DNA from: Lysinibacillus fusiformis
GTDB taxonomy: Bacteria > Bacillota > Bacilli > Bacillales_A > Planococcaceae
Length of the DNA stretch: 64,000 nucleotides
Direction of reading: 5' to 3'
NCBI RefSeq assembly: GCF_007362955.1
Contig: NZ_CP041696.1
Location: forward strand, 3,224,001-3,288,000
The notes beneath the pieces are model-generated. The model was not told where the DNA came from, made no database searches, and was given only the letters and a program-made list of their open reading frames with translations. The translations under genes were made by a program, and so were the position numbers. Shown in pieces: positions 27,238 through 35,777 of this stretch; positions within the stretch are counted from its first letter, which is position 1, and each line of letters begins with the position of its first letter.

Positions 27238-28063
27238 TAAAGTTGTCCTTATTGTCGTAGATGCACTTCGATTTGATACGGCCTGTTCACATATGGGATT
27301 CATGCAACATTTAATCGAACGCAAAATTGCCGCAAGATATGAGGTTTGTTCAGAGGTGCCATCATTATCGCGACCATTATACGAAACCATTTTAACGGGT
27401 ACACCGCCTATCGTGCACGGTGTCACAAGCAATATGACGGTGCGTTTATCCACGCAAAATAGTTTATTTCATTTGGCTAAATCCAACGGTTTAACTACTG
27501 CAGCCGCTGCTTATTATTGGGTAAGTGAATTATATAATCGTGCACCATTTATGCATATGGAGGATAGATTGCAGTTCAATACGCAGCTTCCGATTGAAAA
27601 TGGAATGTTCTACTTTGAGGATCACTATCCAGATAGCCATTTATTTGCGGATGCAGCATGGTTAATGGATCAAAAGCAACCAGATTTCTTATATATTCAT
27701 CCGATGAATGTGGATGATGACGGGCATAAATTTACGGCAGATTCACCACAGTACCGTAACCGTGTGTTAGCCGTTGATGCACTGCTATCCTTGTTTATTC
27801 CAAAATGTTTGGCACAAGGTTACGAGATTATTGTCACAGCGGATCATGGGATGACAAGTGATGGTAACCATGGTGGTACAACTATAGAGGATCGTCATGT
27901 ACCGATGTTTGTCGTTTCAAAGTATGTAAAAGCTGGTATAAAAAATGGAATTGTGTCGCAATTGCAAGTCGCATCACTGTGCTGTTATTTATTGAATATT
28001 GAACCCTCGGAGGAGATGGTTCCTCTCTTATTAGAGGGCGTGCATGCATTAAAAGAGGCCTAA
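27227..28063 (+). CDS. Alkaline phosphatase superfamily phosphodiesterase (type I phosphodiesterase/phosphonate hydrolase-like)
   Basis: This 278-residue enzyme of the nucleotide pyrophosphatase/phosphodiesterase group has the metal-binding VLIVVDALRFD at the N-terminus. The nucleophile region PSLSRPLYETILTGTPPIVHG contains the catalytic Thr/Ser, and further metal ligands lie in DDDGHKF and TADHGMTSDGNHGG. It has no signal peptide, so it acts in the cytoplasm. That suits hydrolysis of an imported phosphodiester or phosphonate rather than extracellular scavenging. Overlap with the binding-protein gene indicates tight co-expression. The exact substrate is not derivable; phosphonoacetate hydrolase and phosphodiesterase share this fold. 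Confidence 0.8.
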   Translation: MQNNKVVLIVVDALRFDTACSHMGFMQHLIERKIAARYEVCSEVPSLSRPLYETILTGTPPIVHGVTSNMTVRLSTQNSLFHLAKSNGLTTAAAAYYWVSELYNRAPFMHMEDRLQFNTQLPIENGMFYFEDHYPDSHLFADAAWLMDQKQPDFLYIHPMNVDDDGHKFTADSPQYRNRVLAVDALLSLFIPKCLAQGYEIIVTADHGMTSDGNHGGTTIEDRHVPMFVVSKYVKAGIKNGIVSQLQVASLCCYLLNIEPSEEMVPLLLEGVHALKEA

Positions 28064-28098
28064 TGAATGCCTATATTCTACTTTACTAACAGAAAGAA

Positions 28099-28941
28099 GT
28101 GGTCGAAGTGATCTCGAAACGGCAAGTATTTGCCTGGCTCGTCCCTTTCCTATTACTTGTGCTGTTATTCTTTTTAGTGCCATTACTGTATATGGTCATC
28201 ACGAGCTTTAGTAATAGTGAAGGCTTTACGTTTAAACATTATCAATCTGTCTTAACAAATGACTATATACGACAAGGCTTTAAAAATAGTATTACATTAT
28301 CAGCGATCTCCGCCGTGATTGCATTGATTGTGACATTGTTTGCAGTCTATGCCGTCATGCGCTTTTCGGAGCCAGTTCGAGAGAAGATTCTAATTTTGAC
28401 AAACTTAACGTCCAATTTTTCAGGCATTCCATTAGCCTTTGCTTTCATTGTGTTGCTGGGTAACAGTGGGTTATTTACTTTGCTTTTTGAAAAATGGGAG
28501 ATTGGTGCATTATCGTCATTTTCTCTGTATAGCTGGAGTGGCTTACTACTGATTTATATTTATTTTCAGTTGCCATTAGCGTTGATGTTGTTGTATCCAA
28601 TTTATGATGGAATACAACAACAATGGAAGGAAGCGGCTGCACTTCTTGGTGCATCTACATGGCAATTTTGGGTGAAAATTGGCATCCCAGTCATGCTACC
28701 AGGTATAGTTGGAACATTTAGTGTGTTGTTTGCCAATGCGATGGGCGCATATGCGTCAGCTTATGCATTAACCAGCAGTAATTACAATTTGGTTGCAATA
28801 CGTATCGGTGCGCTTATTAAGGGAGATATATTTGCCCAGCCAGAACTTGCAAGTGCGATTGCGGTGTTACTAGCCGTAACGATGGTAATGGCGATGCTAT
28901 TAAGTGAATGGAGCATCAAAAAGACAAGGGGGAAATTATAA
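28099..28941 (+). CDS. ABC transporter permease (first of two)
   Basis: This roughly 280-residue permease has six membrane helices and the binding-protein-dependent transport signature EAAALLGASTWQFWVKIGIPVMLPG (EAA loop). It starts at GTG 28099 or, with better spacing from AGAAAG, GTG 28108. Its stop overlaps the next permease start (TAATG). It is of the spermidine/putrescine-iron-phosphonate permease group. Confidence 0.85.
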   Translation: MVEVISKRQVFAWLVPFLLLVLLFFLVPLLYMVITSFSNSEGFTFKHYQSVLTNDYIRQGFKNSITLSAISAVIALIVTLFAVYAVMRFSEPVREKILILTNLTSNFSGIPLAFAFIVLLGNSGLFTLLFEKWEIGALSSFSLYSWSGLLLIYIYFQLPLALMLLYPIYDGIQQQWKEAAALLGASTWQFWVKIGIPVMLPGIVGTFSVLFANAMGAYASAYALTSSNYNLVAIRIGALIKGDIFAQPELASAIAVLLAVTMVMAMLLSEWSIKKTRGKL

Positions 28942-29726
28942 TGAAAAAGAGAGGCTTTGCTGATTTCTTTTTCCTCCTTTTCGTTTTGTATCTAGTATTA
29001 CCGATTGTTGCAACGACCCTATACGCCTTTTCTGCTAAATGGAATAAATCGATTTTACCAGAGGGGCTGACGTTCAAGTGGCTTGCAACTTTATTCCAAG
29101 ATGCACAATTTATCGAAGCGTTTGGACGCTCTGTTTTATTATCAGGGGGAGCGGTAGTAGTAGCAATGTTAGTTATTGTTCCAGCGATATTTATCATTGT
29201 TTTGTATTTTCCGAAGTATGAAAAATGGATTCAAGTGGCAGTTGTCATGGTGTATTCCTTCCCAGGGGTTATTTTAGCAGTAGGGTTAATTCGCGTTTAT
29301 TCCAAAGTAGGTGTACCAATGATCTTAGTTGTGGTGGGTGCCTATGTTATTGGTATTCTGCCATATATTTATCAAGGCACACGCAATAGTCTGCGTAATG
29401 TAGACGCAAGGCAACTTTTAGATGCAGCGCAATTACTTGGCGCCTCTAAAATGCAGGCTTTTATGAAAATACTTTTACCAACTGTCTATCCAGGCCTATT
29501 TGCGGGTGCATTATTATCATTTTCAGTGCTATTTGGTGAGTTTGTCCTCATTAATTTAGTCGTAGGTTCACGCTTTGAAACTGTGCAAATTTATTTAATG
29601 AAAAAACTAAGTGCAAGTGGACACATTGCAAGTGCTGTTGTCTTTATTTATCTCGTTCTTATGGGCTTATTAACGTTTGTTATCGCACTGTTAACAAAAC
29701 GATCGAAAGGTGCTACAAATATATGA
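28941..29726 (+). CDS. ABC transporter permease (second of two)
   Basis: This 261-residue, six-helix permease has the EAA-type loop DAAQLLGASKMQAFMKILLPTVYPG. ATG 28941 is chosen because AAGGGGGAAA lies just upstream; an in-frame ATG 33 bases earlier lies inside the first permease and has no such site. Its end overlaps the ATPase gene by four bases. Confidence 0.87.
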   Translation: MKKRGFADFFFLLFVLYLVLPIVATTLYAFSAKWNKSILPEGLTFKWLATLFQDAQFIEAFGRSVLLSGGAVVVAMLVIVPAIFIIVLYFPKYEKWIQVAVVMVYSFPGVILAVGLIRVYSKVGVPMILVVVGAYVIGILPYIYQGTRNSLRNVDARQLLDAAQLLGASKMQAFMKILLPTVYPGLFAGALLSFSVLFGEFVLINLVVGSRFETVQIYLMKKLSASGHIASAVVFIYLVLMGLLTFVIALLTKRSKGATNI

Positions 29727-30724
29727 GCTATATTGTCATTGAAGGGCTTCATAAAAAGTATGGCCATTCAACAGTTTTATCCAATATTAATATGAGGATT
29801 GAACAAGGGGAATTTATTACTCTTTTAGGGCCAAGTGGCTGTGGGAAAAGTACGATTTTACGCATTGTAGCGGGTTTAACAGATGCATCTGCGGGTTGTA
29901 TTAAAATTGAAGGAAAAGACATGCATGGTATTCAGCCGAAAGACCGCCAAGTCGGGATGGTTTTTCAATCGTACGCGCTATTTCCGAATATGACCGTCAA
30001 AGAAAATATAGCGTTCGGTTTGCACATGCAAAAAGTGAATAATGCTGAAATTGAACAACGTGTGCAAGAGATGCTGGCCATTGTCCATTTAACGGAAAAA
30101 GCAAATGCCTTTCCAAAAGAATTGTCTGGCGGACAGCAGCAACGAGTTGCTTTGGCACGAGCTTTAATTGTGCGTCCAAAGGTATTGCTTTTAGATGAAC
30201 CACTTAGCGCACTAGATGCACAAATCCGTAAAAAATTGCAAGAAGATTTACGAGCAATTCAACGAAAACTTGATATGACGATGATTTTAGTGACACATGA
30301 CCAGGAGGAGGCAATGGCTGTTTCTGACAAAATATTTGTCATGAGTAATGGGGAAATTGCGCAGAGTGGAACACCAACTGCCATTTATACAAAACCGGAA
30401 AGTGAATTTATTGCTAATTTTATTGGGCATTATAATGTCTTTACACGCCAAGTGCTTGAGAAAATGATTGGTCGCACCTTGCCGGGAGATGGTTTGAAAT
30501 TTGCTATTCGTCCAGAGGCCATTCATGCACAAGCAATGGAAGGGGACGTTCGTCTATCGGGCGTAGTGAAGCAGTCGTTAATTACTGGCAATGTCATTCG
30601 AACAACCTTTGAGGGTGAATGCATGTTTACAACGGAGCAATTACATCAACGAGGACAAATGTTTGAAGTGGGCAAAAAATATGAGTGCTATGTGGCAAAG
30701 GAAGATGTGATTGCTTTATCATGA
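29723..30724 (+). CDS. ABC transporter ATP-binding protein (PotA/FbpC/PhnT-like)
   Basis: This 333-residue importer ATPase has Walker A GPSGCGKST, signature LSGGQQQRVALARAL, Walker B VLLLDEPLSALD, and switch VTHDQEEAMAVSD. A C-terminal TOBE-like domain starts at about residue 240 (FAIRPEAIHA). ATGA overlaps on both sides tie it to the permease and to the regulator gene. The closest functional groups are 2-aminoethylphosphonate, polyamine or iron importers. Confidence 0.9.
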   Translation: MSYIVIEGLHKKYGHSTVLSNINMRIEQGEFITLLGPSGCGKSTILRIVAGLTDASAGCIKIEGKDMHGIQPKDRQVGMVFQSYALFPNMTVKENIAFGLHMQKVNNAEIEQRVQEMLAIVHLTEKANAFPKELSGGQQQRVALARALIVRPKVLLLDEPLSALDAQIRKKLQEDLRAIQRKLDMTMILVTHDQEEAMAVSDKIFVMSNGEIAQSGTPTAIYTKPESEFIANFIGHYNVFTRQVLEKMIGRTLPGDGLKFAIRPEAIHAQAMEGDVRLSGVVKQSLITGNVIRTTFEGECMFTTEQLHQRGQMFEVGKKYECYVAKEDVIALS

Positions 30725-31503
30725 CGTATGCAAAAATTGAACGATTTGATTATATTTTGAGGCAACTAAAAGTGGATGGGAAAATAATTGTCGTGAACAT
30801 TGCAGAGGCACTTCAAGTAGCGCCAGAAACCATTCGTCGGGATTTGGATGAGCTAGAGGAACAGCATTTAGTAACGCGGGTGCATGGAGGAGCAGTGCAA
30901 TATACGAGCGTCAGAACAGAACCGGCGTTTTTACGTAAGCTTCAAATGCAAAAAGAGGCGAAGTGTAACATAGCTCGTCTAGCTGCGAGGCGTATATGTG
31001 ATGGGGATACGATTGCTATTGATACGGGCACAACGACTGTACATATTGCAGATTATTTAATGGCGATTGAAGATATTACCGTCGTCACAAATTCCATAGC
31101 TGCTGCTGCGCAATTCAATCTTGCTATTGAAGAGAGACGTATGACGGGCAAAGTGATTTTGCTTGGTGGGACGACCAATCCAAGACAATCCTCTGTCACA
31201 GGTGCCATGACATTGGAGTGGTTGGGCAATATGAATTTTGACAAAGCCTTTTTATCTTGTGGCAGCATTAAGGATGGTACTGTCTATGATTATGATCTGG
31301 ATGAATCGCTCATTTCAAAAAGGATGCTTGAAAATAGCAAAACGACCATTTTATTAACCGATGCTACAAAAATCAATGGTCAATCATTTTATCAAATTTG
31401 TCACTTGGCTGATTGTACAGAAATAATTTGTGAGGTGGCATGCCCAGAAGGATGGCAAGCATACGAAGAAATGTGGACGATAGTTAATGGAGGGGAAAGC
31501 TGA
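30721..31503 (+). CDS. DeoR-family transcriptional regulator
   Basis: This 260-residue regulator has an N-terminal helix-turn-helix (VAPETIRRDLDELEEQHLVTRVHGGA) and the DeoR sensor domain, with DTGTTTVHIADYL and LLGGTTNPRQSSVTG as in phosphorylated-sugar sensors. ATG 30721 overlaps the ATPase stop (ATGA). DeoR proteins normally respond to sugar phosphates, which fits an operon processing organophosphates. It probably represses its own operon; the operator was not identified. Confidence 0.9.
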   Translation: MTYAKIERFDYILRQLKVDGKIIVVNIAEALQVAPETIRRDLDELEEQHLVTRVHGGAVQYTSVRTEPAFLRKLQMQKEAKCNIARLAARRICDGDTIAIDTGTTTVHIADYLMAIEDITVVTNSIAAAAQFNLAIEERRMTGKVILLGGTTNPRQSSVTGAMTLEWLGNMNFDKAFLSCGSIKDGTVYDYDLDESLISKRMLENSKTTILLTDATKINGQSFYQICHLADCTEIICEVACPEGWQAYEEMWTIVNGGES

Positions 31504-32516
31504 TGACAATTGATTATCATGTGCATGTAGAGGAAGGACCTTATTCATTTCGTTGGTTAGCACGTACTTCTCAGGCCTTGGCATTTTTTGATGAAGCTGA
31601 CAGCCCTTCGCAGGGATCGAAATATTCTATCGAGAGGCAAGTACAGGCCTTATCACAGCGTTTGCAAAAGGGTTGTTACAGCGAAGACTGGCTCGATCTA
31701 TATTTGCATCAGGCAAAGCAATTAGGGTTACGAGAAGTTGGTATTGTCGACCACTTGTATCGATTTAAAGAGACGCGTGCTTATTTTGAACGCTATATGC
31801 AATTGGATGAAAGTGCGGAAATTGGTAACATGCAACGTTTCTGGCTAGATAGTGTCATGACAGAACGGATGGGTGATTTTGTATCAGCCATTACCAATGC
31901 AAAGGAAAAATGGCAGGGGCAGGGCATAGCATTGAAACTTGGCATAGAGGCGGATTATTTTGTAGGTGGTGAGGAAGAACTAGCGTCATTACTACAAGGG
32001 TACCCATGGGATTATGTAATTGGTTCTGTGCACTTTGTGGAAGGCTGGGGCTTTGATAATCCGCAAACGCAGTATATATTCGAGAAAATGGATGCAGAGG
32101 CATTGCGGGAGAAGTATGCACAATTTTTTTCTACGGTAGAGAAGATGATACACTCGAGGATGTTTGATTTTGTGGCGCATTTAGATAATTTTAAAGTCTT
32201 TAACTATCAAATAAAAGATGTGGCTTTTTTATATTCATGGTATGTGCAAATTGCTGATGCGCTTGTCACAACACGAACAGCTACGGAAATTAATGCAGGG
32301 TTATATTATCGCTATCCCGTGAAGGAAATGTGCCCAGGTTCTCGTTTCTTACAAGTGTTGGTGGAACAGGGTGTAGAGTTTACAGTTTCCTCAGATGCCC
32401 ATTTCCCTGATGATATAGGGAAGTATACCTTTGCCAATACAGATGTGCTAAAGGGTCTTGGTGTACACTCCATACTAGGGTTTGATGAGCGTAAAAAGAA
32501 ATATATAGAACTATAA
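31503..32516 (+). CDS. PHP-domain phosphoesterase (HisK/HisJ-like)
   Basis: This 337-residue PHP protein begins MTIDYHVHVEEGPYS with metal-binding HVH. Further ligands lie in GIVDHLYRFKE, GIEADYF, GSVHFVEGWGFDNP, VAHLDNFK and SSDAHFPDDIG. It resembles histidinol-phosphatase-like proteins, but it sits in an uptake operon and is longer than typical HisJ. A role in removing phosphate from the product of the upstream phosphodiesterase is an inference. Its start overlaps the DeoR stop by one base. Confidence 0.82.
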   Translation: MTIDYHVHVEEGPYSFRWLARTSQALAFFDEADSPSQGSKYSIERQVQALSQRLQKGCYSEDWLDLYLHQAKQLGLREVGIVDHLYRFKETRAYFERYMQLDESAEIGNMQRFWLDSVMTERMGDFVSAITNAKEKWQGQGIALKLGIEADYFVGGEEELASLLQGYPWDYVIGSVHFVEGWGFDNPQTQYIFEKMDAEALREKYAQFFSTVEKMIHSRMFDFVAHLDNFKVFNYQIKDVAFLYSWYVQIADALVTTRTATEINAGLYYRYPVKEMCPGSRFLQVLVEQGVEFTVSSDAHFPDDIGKYTFANTDVLKGLGVHSILGFDERKKKYIEL

Positions 32517-32525
32517 ATGCATTGA

Positions 32526-32562
32526 AAGGTCACCGTTGATACATGTCTGCGGTGACTTTTTA
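32526..32562 (+). terminator. Terminator of the phospho-compound operon
   Basis: GGTCACCG (32528-32535) pairs with CGGTGACT (32550-32557), followed by TTTTT. Confidence 0.85.
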
Positions 32563-32577
32563 TCGTTAACGGAGAAT

Positions 32578-32670
32578 GACGGATAGAACGATCAAAGTGA
32601 TGGATAGAATCGATAAAGTGACGGATAGAACTACCAAAGTGGCAGATAGAACGATCAAAATGACAGAAAG
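32578..32670. repeat. 21-bp imperfect tandem repeat, four and a half units
   Basis: Units at 32578, 32599, 32620 and 32641 share the pattern GACGGATAGAACNATCAAAGT, and a partial fifth unit starts at 32662. The period is a multiple of three. A small ATG frame (32576-32722, 48 codons) would encode heptads of the type TDRTIKV-MDRIDKV-TDRTTKV. GGAG lies only one base before that ATG, so translation is doubtful. The repeat lies between an operon terminator and the miaB promoter. Confidence 0.85.
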
Positions 32671-32709
32671 TGTATTTAAGTCGAAACCTCGACATTTAGT
32701 ACGCAAACC

Positions 32710-32739
32710 TTGTAGGAAGTAGTAATCATTCAGTATAAT
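32710..32739 (+). promoter_or_regulatory. Candidate miaB promoter
   Basis: TTGTAG (32710-32715), an 18-bp spacer and TATAAT (32734-32739) lie 56 bp upstream of the miaB start. Confidence 0.6.
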
Positions 32740-32795
32740 AGTAAAATGGGAATTCGAATGCACGGATTTCGTTTGAAAGGAGTTACCTGATTGCA

Positions 32796-34340
32796 ATGAA
32801 TGAGGAACAACGATTAGCCAGTCAACAAGTCAATCAACCGAAAAAAGAAGACAAGCCTGAAAAGGATTATAGTCAATATTTTGAAAAGGTCTTTACAGCA
32901 CCTTCATTAAAAGATGCTAAAAAACGTGGGAAAGAAGAAATTAAGTACCACAAGGATTTTAATATTGCAGAAGAGTTTGCAGGCATGGGCGAGGGGCGTA
33001 CGTTTTATATTCGTACATATGGCTGCCAAATGAATGAGCACGATACTGAAGTTATGGCCGGGATATTTATGCAACTTGGCTATACAGCAACAGAAATGAT
33101 TGAGGAAGCAGATGTTGTGTTGCTAAATACATGCGCAATTCGTGAAAATGCGGAGAACAAAGTATTTGGCGAACTTGGTTTCCTGTTAAAATATAAACGT
33201 AAAAATCCAGAAATGCTCATCGGTGTATGTGGCTGTATGTCACAGGAAGAGTCTGTGGTAAACAAAATATTAAAAACGTATCCACACGTCGATATGGTAT
33301 TCGGAACACATAATATTCACCGACTGCCGAATATTTTAAAAGAAGCCTATATGTCGAAGGAATTGGTCATTGAAGTTTGGTCAAAAGAGGGTGACGTTAT
33401 TGAAAACCTGCCTAAAAAACGTCTTGGTTCCATTAAGGCTTGGGTCAATATTATGTACGGCTGTGATAAGTTTTGTACGTATTGTATCGTACCGTATACG
33501 CGTGGTAAGGAACGTAGTCGCCGACCGGAGGAAATCATTGCCGAAGTGCGAGAGCTAGCGGCTTCGGGCTATAAAGAAATCATGCTACTTGGACAGAATG
33601 TCAATGCGTACGGCAAAGATTTTGAGGACATTGAATACCGACTGGGTGATTTAATGGATGAATTAAGAAAAATCGATATTCCGCGTATTCGTTTTACAAC
33701 GAGTCACCCACGCGACTTTGATGATCATTTAATTGAGGTACTTGCAAAGGGTGGAAACCTCGTTGAGCATATTCATTTGCCAGTGCAATCAGGTTCAAAT
33801 GAAGTATTAAAAATAATGGCCCGCAAATATACACGGGAACATTTCCTTGGCTTGGTGGATAGAATTAAAGCGGCTATCCCAGGGGTAACATTGACAACTG
33901 ATATTATTGTTGGTTATCCAAACGAAACAGAGGAGCAATTCGAAGAGACGCTGTCTTTATATCGTGAAGTCGGCTTCGACATGGCGTTTACGTATATTTA
34001 TTCTCCTCGTGAGGGTACGCCAGCAGCGAAGATGATTGATAATGTTCCAGAAGATGTGAAAAAACAACGTCTTCATCGTTTAAATGCGGTTGTACAAGAG
34101 TATTCTAGAAAAGCTTTGGAAGGTTTAGAAGGCGAGATTGTTGAAGTGTTAGTTGAGGGGACGAGTAAACGTCGTGAAGATGTCCTTGCAGGTTACACAC
34201 GTAAAAATCGCCTCGTGAATGTTAAAGCGCCCGCAGAGCTTATTGGTCAGCTAGTGAAAGTGAAAATAATCGAAGCTACTTCTTATTCATTACGTGGTGA
34301 ATTTGTGGAAGTAGTAAAAAATGAAAAGGTGGAAGCGTAA
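32796..34340 (+). CDS. miaB: tRNA-2-methylthio-N6-isopentenyladenosine methylthiotransferase MiaB
   Basis: This 514-residue radical SAM enzyme methylthiolates i6A37 of tRNAs, acting after MiaA (also in this window). The N-terminal UPF0004 domain carries its cluster cysteines in [20 protein letters not shown] and GVCGCM. The radical SAM CxxxCxxC is [23 protein letters not shown] domain closes the protein. The length fits the Bacillus form with an N-terminal extension. The ribosome-binding site GAAAGGAG is about 14 bases from the ATG, a little far, but no nearer in-frame start exists. The next gene starts directly after the stop. Confidence 0.97.
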   Translation: MNEEQRLASQQVNQPKKEDKPEKDYSQYFEKVFTAPSLKDAKKRGKEEIKYHKDFNIAEEFAGMGEGRTFYIRTYGCQMNEHDTEVMAGIFMQLGYTATEMIEEADVVLLNTCAIRENAENKVFGELGFLLKYKRKNPEMLIGVCGCMSQEESVVNKILKTYPHVDMVFGTHNIHRLPNILKEAYMSKELVIEVWSKEGDVIENLPKKRLGSIKAWVNIMYGCDKFCTYCIVPYTRGKERSRRPEEIIAEVRELAASGYKEIMLLGQNVNAYGKDFEDIEYRLGDLMDELRKIDIPRIRFTTSHPRDFDDHLIEVLAKGGNLVEHIHLPVQSGSNEVLKIMARKYTREHFLGLVDRIKAAIPGVTLTTDIIVGYPNETEEQFEETLSLYREVGFDMAFTYIYSPREGTPAAKMIDNVPEDVKKQRLHRLNAVVQEYSRKALEGLEGEIVEVLVEGTSKRREDVLAGYTRKNRLVNVKAPAELIGQLVKVKIIEATSYSLRGEFVEVVKNEKVEA

Positions 34341-34778
34341 ATGACAGAAGTATTATATACAAAAGAAGATTTAATTAAGAAATCACATGAAATCGCACAC
34401 ATGATTGCCAATACACCAGAAGTTGAGTTTTTCAAAAAGGCAGAAGCACAAATTAATGAAAATCAACTTGTGCGTGAACGTATTGCTAGTTTAAAGAGCT
34501 TGCAAAAACAAGCAGTAAACTTCCAACACTTAGGTAAAGAAAAAGCGCTGAAAATGATTGAAGATAAAATCGCGAAAATCGAAGAAGAAATTAATGCAAT
34601 CCCAGTTGTTCAACAATTTAAAGATTCACAAGTGGATGTGAATGATTTATTACAATTAGTGTCAAACACAATTGCTAACAATGTAACGAATGAAATTATT
34701 CGCTCAACAGGTGGCGATTTACTACGTGGTGAAACAGGCTCATACGTAGCAAATACACAACCTGGTAGCTGCTCATAA
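34341..34778 (+). CDS. ricA: RicA (YmcA), YlbF/YmcA-family regulator of RNase Y
   Basis: This 145-residue helical protein is of the Com_YlbF family. With YlbF and YaaT it forms the FeS-containing Y-complex that directs RNase Y maturation of operon transcripts and promotes competence, biofilm and sporulation. The C-terminal part has a conserved cysteine (GSCS end). It follows miaB without a gap, as in Bacillus (ymcB-ymcA). The presence of rny with a structured leader in the same window gives a functional link. Confidence 0.9.
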   Translation: MTEVLYTKEDLIKKSHEIAHMIANTPEVEFFKKAEAQINENQLVRERIASLKSLQKQAVNFQHLGKEKALKMIEDKIAKIEEEINAIPVVQQFKDSQVDVNDLLQLVSNTIANNVTNEIIRSTGGDLLRGETGSYVANTQPGSCS

Positions 34779-34791
34779 ATAGATAGAAGTA

Positions 34792-34827
34792 AAGGCTCGA
34801 ATGGACTGCATTCGGGCTATTTTTTAT
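34792..34827 (+). terminator. ricA terminator
   Basis: GGCTCGAATG pairs with CATTCGGGCT (one G-U pair) and is followed by ATTTTTT. Beyond it to 35040 no gene is seen. A CATATGAT element at 35016-35023 resembles a sporulation sigma -10 box for cotE, but no matching -35 is clear. Confidence 0.8.
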
Positions 34828-35053
34828 CTTGCTAGGGAGCGTAAAAGAGCTTAGGAGATGCTGCTTGAAGCTAAGAGAATATGAACTTTAACAGGAGCTG
34901 TCGTTTGCTCGAGAAGTTTTGAGCGTAATTTGGCAACGATACCCGTACGCTGAGAAAGATATAAAGTGATTCGACTGGATTCTATGAAATATGTTCACCC
35001 AATGGGCGCTACCTGCATATGATGGAGTGAAAAGAGTCGAAGGAGGAATTGCG

Positions 35054-35650
35054 CTGAAACGTTTACGACAAATCGTGACGAAAGCAGTAGTTGCCAAGGG
35101 GAAGAAGAGAACGGAAGATCGTGTTACATTATGTCCAACAAATAAACCGACGAGTATTCTTGGTTGCTGGGTAATCAATCATACTTGCACAGCAAAAAGA
35201 GTCGGTAAATTTGTAGAAGTATCAGGTAAATTTGATGTCAATGTATGGTATGCCTATAGTAATCATTCGAAAACAGCTGTGTTTTCAGAAACGGTTCACT
35301 ATAAAGACAAAGTAAAGCTACATTACAGAGACGGTGAAGTTAGTGTTAGTGATGATGTACGTGTTCGTGTGATCCAAGAACCAAATTGCATGGAAGCGGT
35401 AATTTCTCCATGTGGAGCGAAATTTGAAATAGTAGTCGAACGAGAAATTGTCGTAGAAGTAATGGGTGAAATGACAATTTGTATTAGTGTGCATCCTCTA
35501 GATTTCGAAGAAGAATGGAGTTTAAATGATGAAAGTTCATCCTCATCTTCATCTAGCTCCAGTTCAAGTTCAAGTTCGTCGTCTAGCTCAAGCAGTGAAG
35601 GAAGGTATGTTTTAGAGTCCTCATCGTTTCCTGATGAGCGTCCAAGATAA
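35054..35650 (+). CDS. cotE: Spore outer coat morphogenetic protein CotE
   Basis: CotE directs assembly of the outer spore coat. The 198-residue product contains RLRQIVTKAVVAKGKK, PTSILGCWVINH, VEVSGKFDVNVWYAYSN-SKTAVFSE and QEPNCMEAVISPCG, aligning well with Bacillus CotE as I remember it. AGGAGG (35041-35046) is followed, after seven bases, by CTG 35054, which matches the natural N-terminus. The only in-frame ATG (34991) lacks a ribosome-binding site and would add 21 unrelated residues, so a rare CTG start is likely. The usual acidic C-terminus is replaced by a run of 21 serines (35534-35596). It lies between ricA and mutS as in Bacillus. Confidence 0.92.
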   Translation: MKRLRQIVTKAVVAKGKKRTEDRVTLCPTNKPTSILGCWVINHTCTAKRVGKFVEVSGKFDVNVWYAYSNHSKTAVFSETVHYKDKVKLHYRDGEVSVSDDVRVRVIQEPNCMEAVISPCGAKFEIVVEREIVVEVMGEMTICISVHPLDFEEEWSLNDESSSSSSSSSSSSSSSSSSSSSEGRYVLESSSFPDERPR

Positions 35651-35671
35651 AACACAACAAGAAGTTTTTTT

Positions 35672-35733
35672 GATACATGCGAAATGCTAGCATCTTTACA
35701 AAGGTGAAATAGGCGTTTCGCATGTATCTTTTG
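35672..35733 (+). terminator. cotE terminator
   Basis: GATACATGCGAAA (35672-35684) pairs perfectly with TTTCGCATGTATC (35716-35728), followed by TTTTG. A TATAAT at 35735-35740 directly after may serve as -10 of mutS, but no good -35 is present. Confidence 0.82.
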
Positions 35734-35777
35734 TTATAATGAAATTATCTATATGGTAAGAGCGAGGGAAAGAAGAA

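Noticed and set aside
32578..32670. CRISPR array
   Set aside because: The 21-bp units are directly adjacent without spacers and are imperfect; it is a plain tandem repeat. No cas genes are present.
34991..35053. ATG 34991 as start of cotE
   Set aside because: There is no ribosome-binding site, and the 21 extra residues do not resemble CotE. AGGAGG at 35041 points to CTG 35054.
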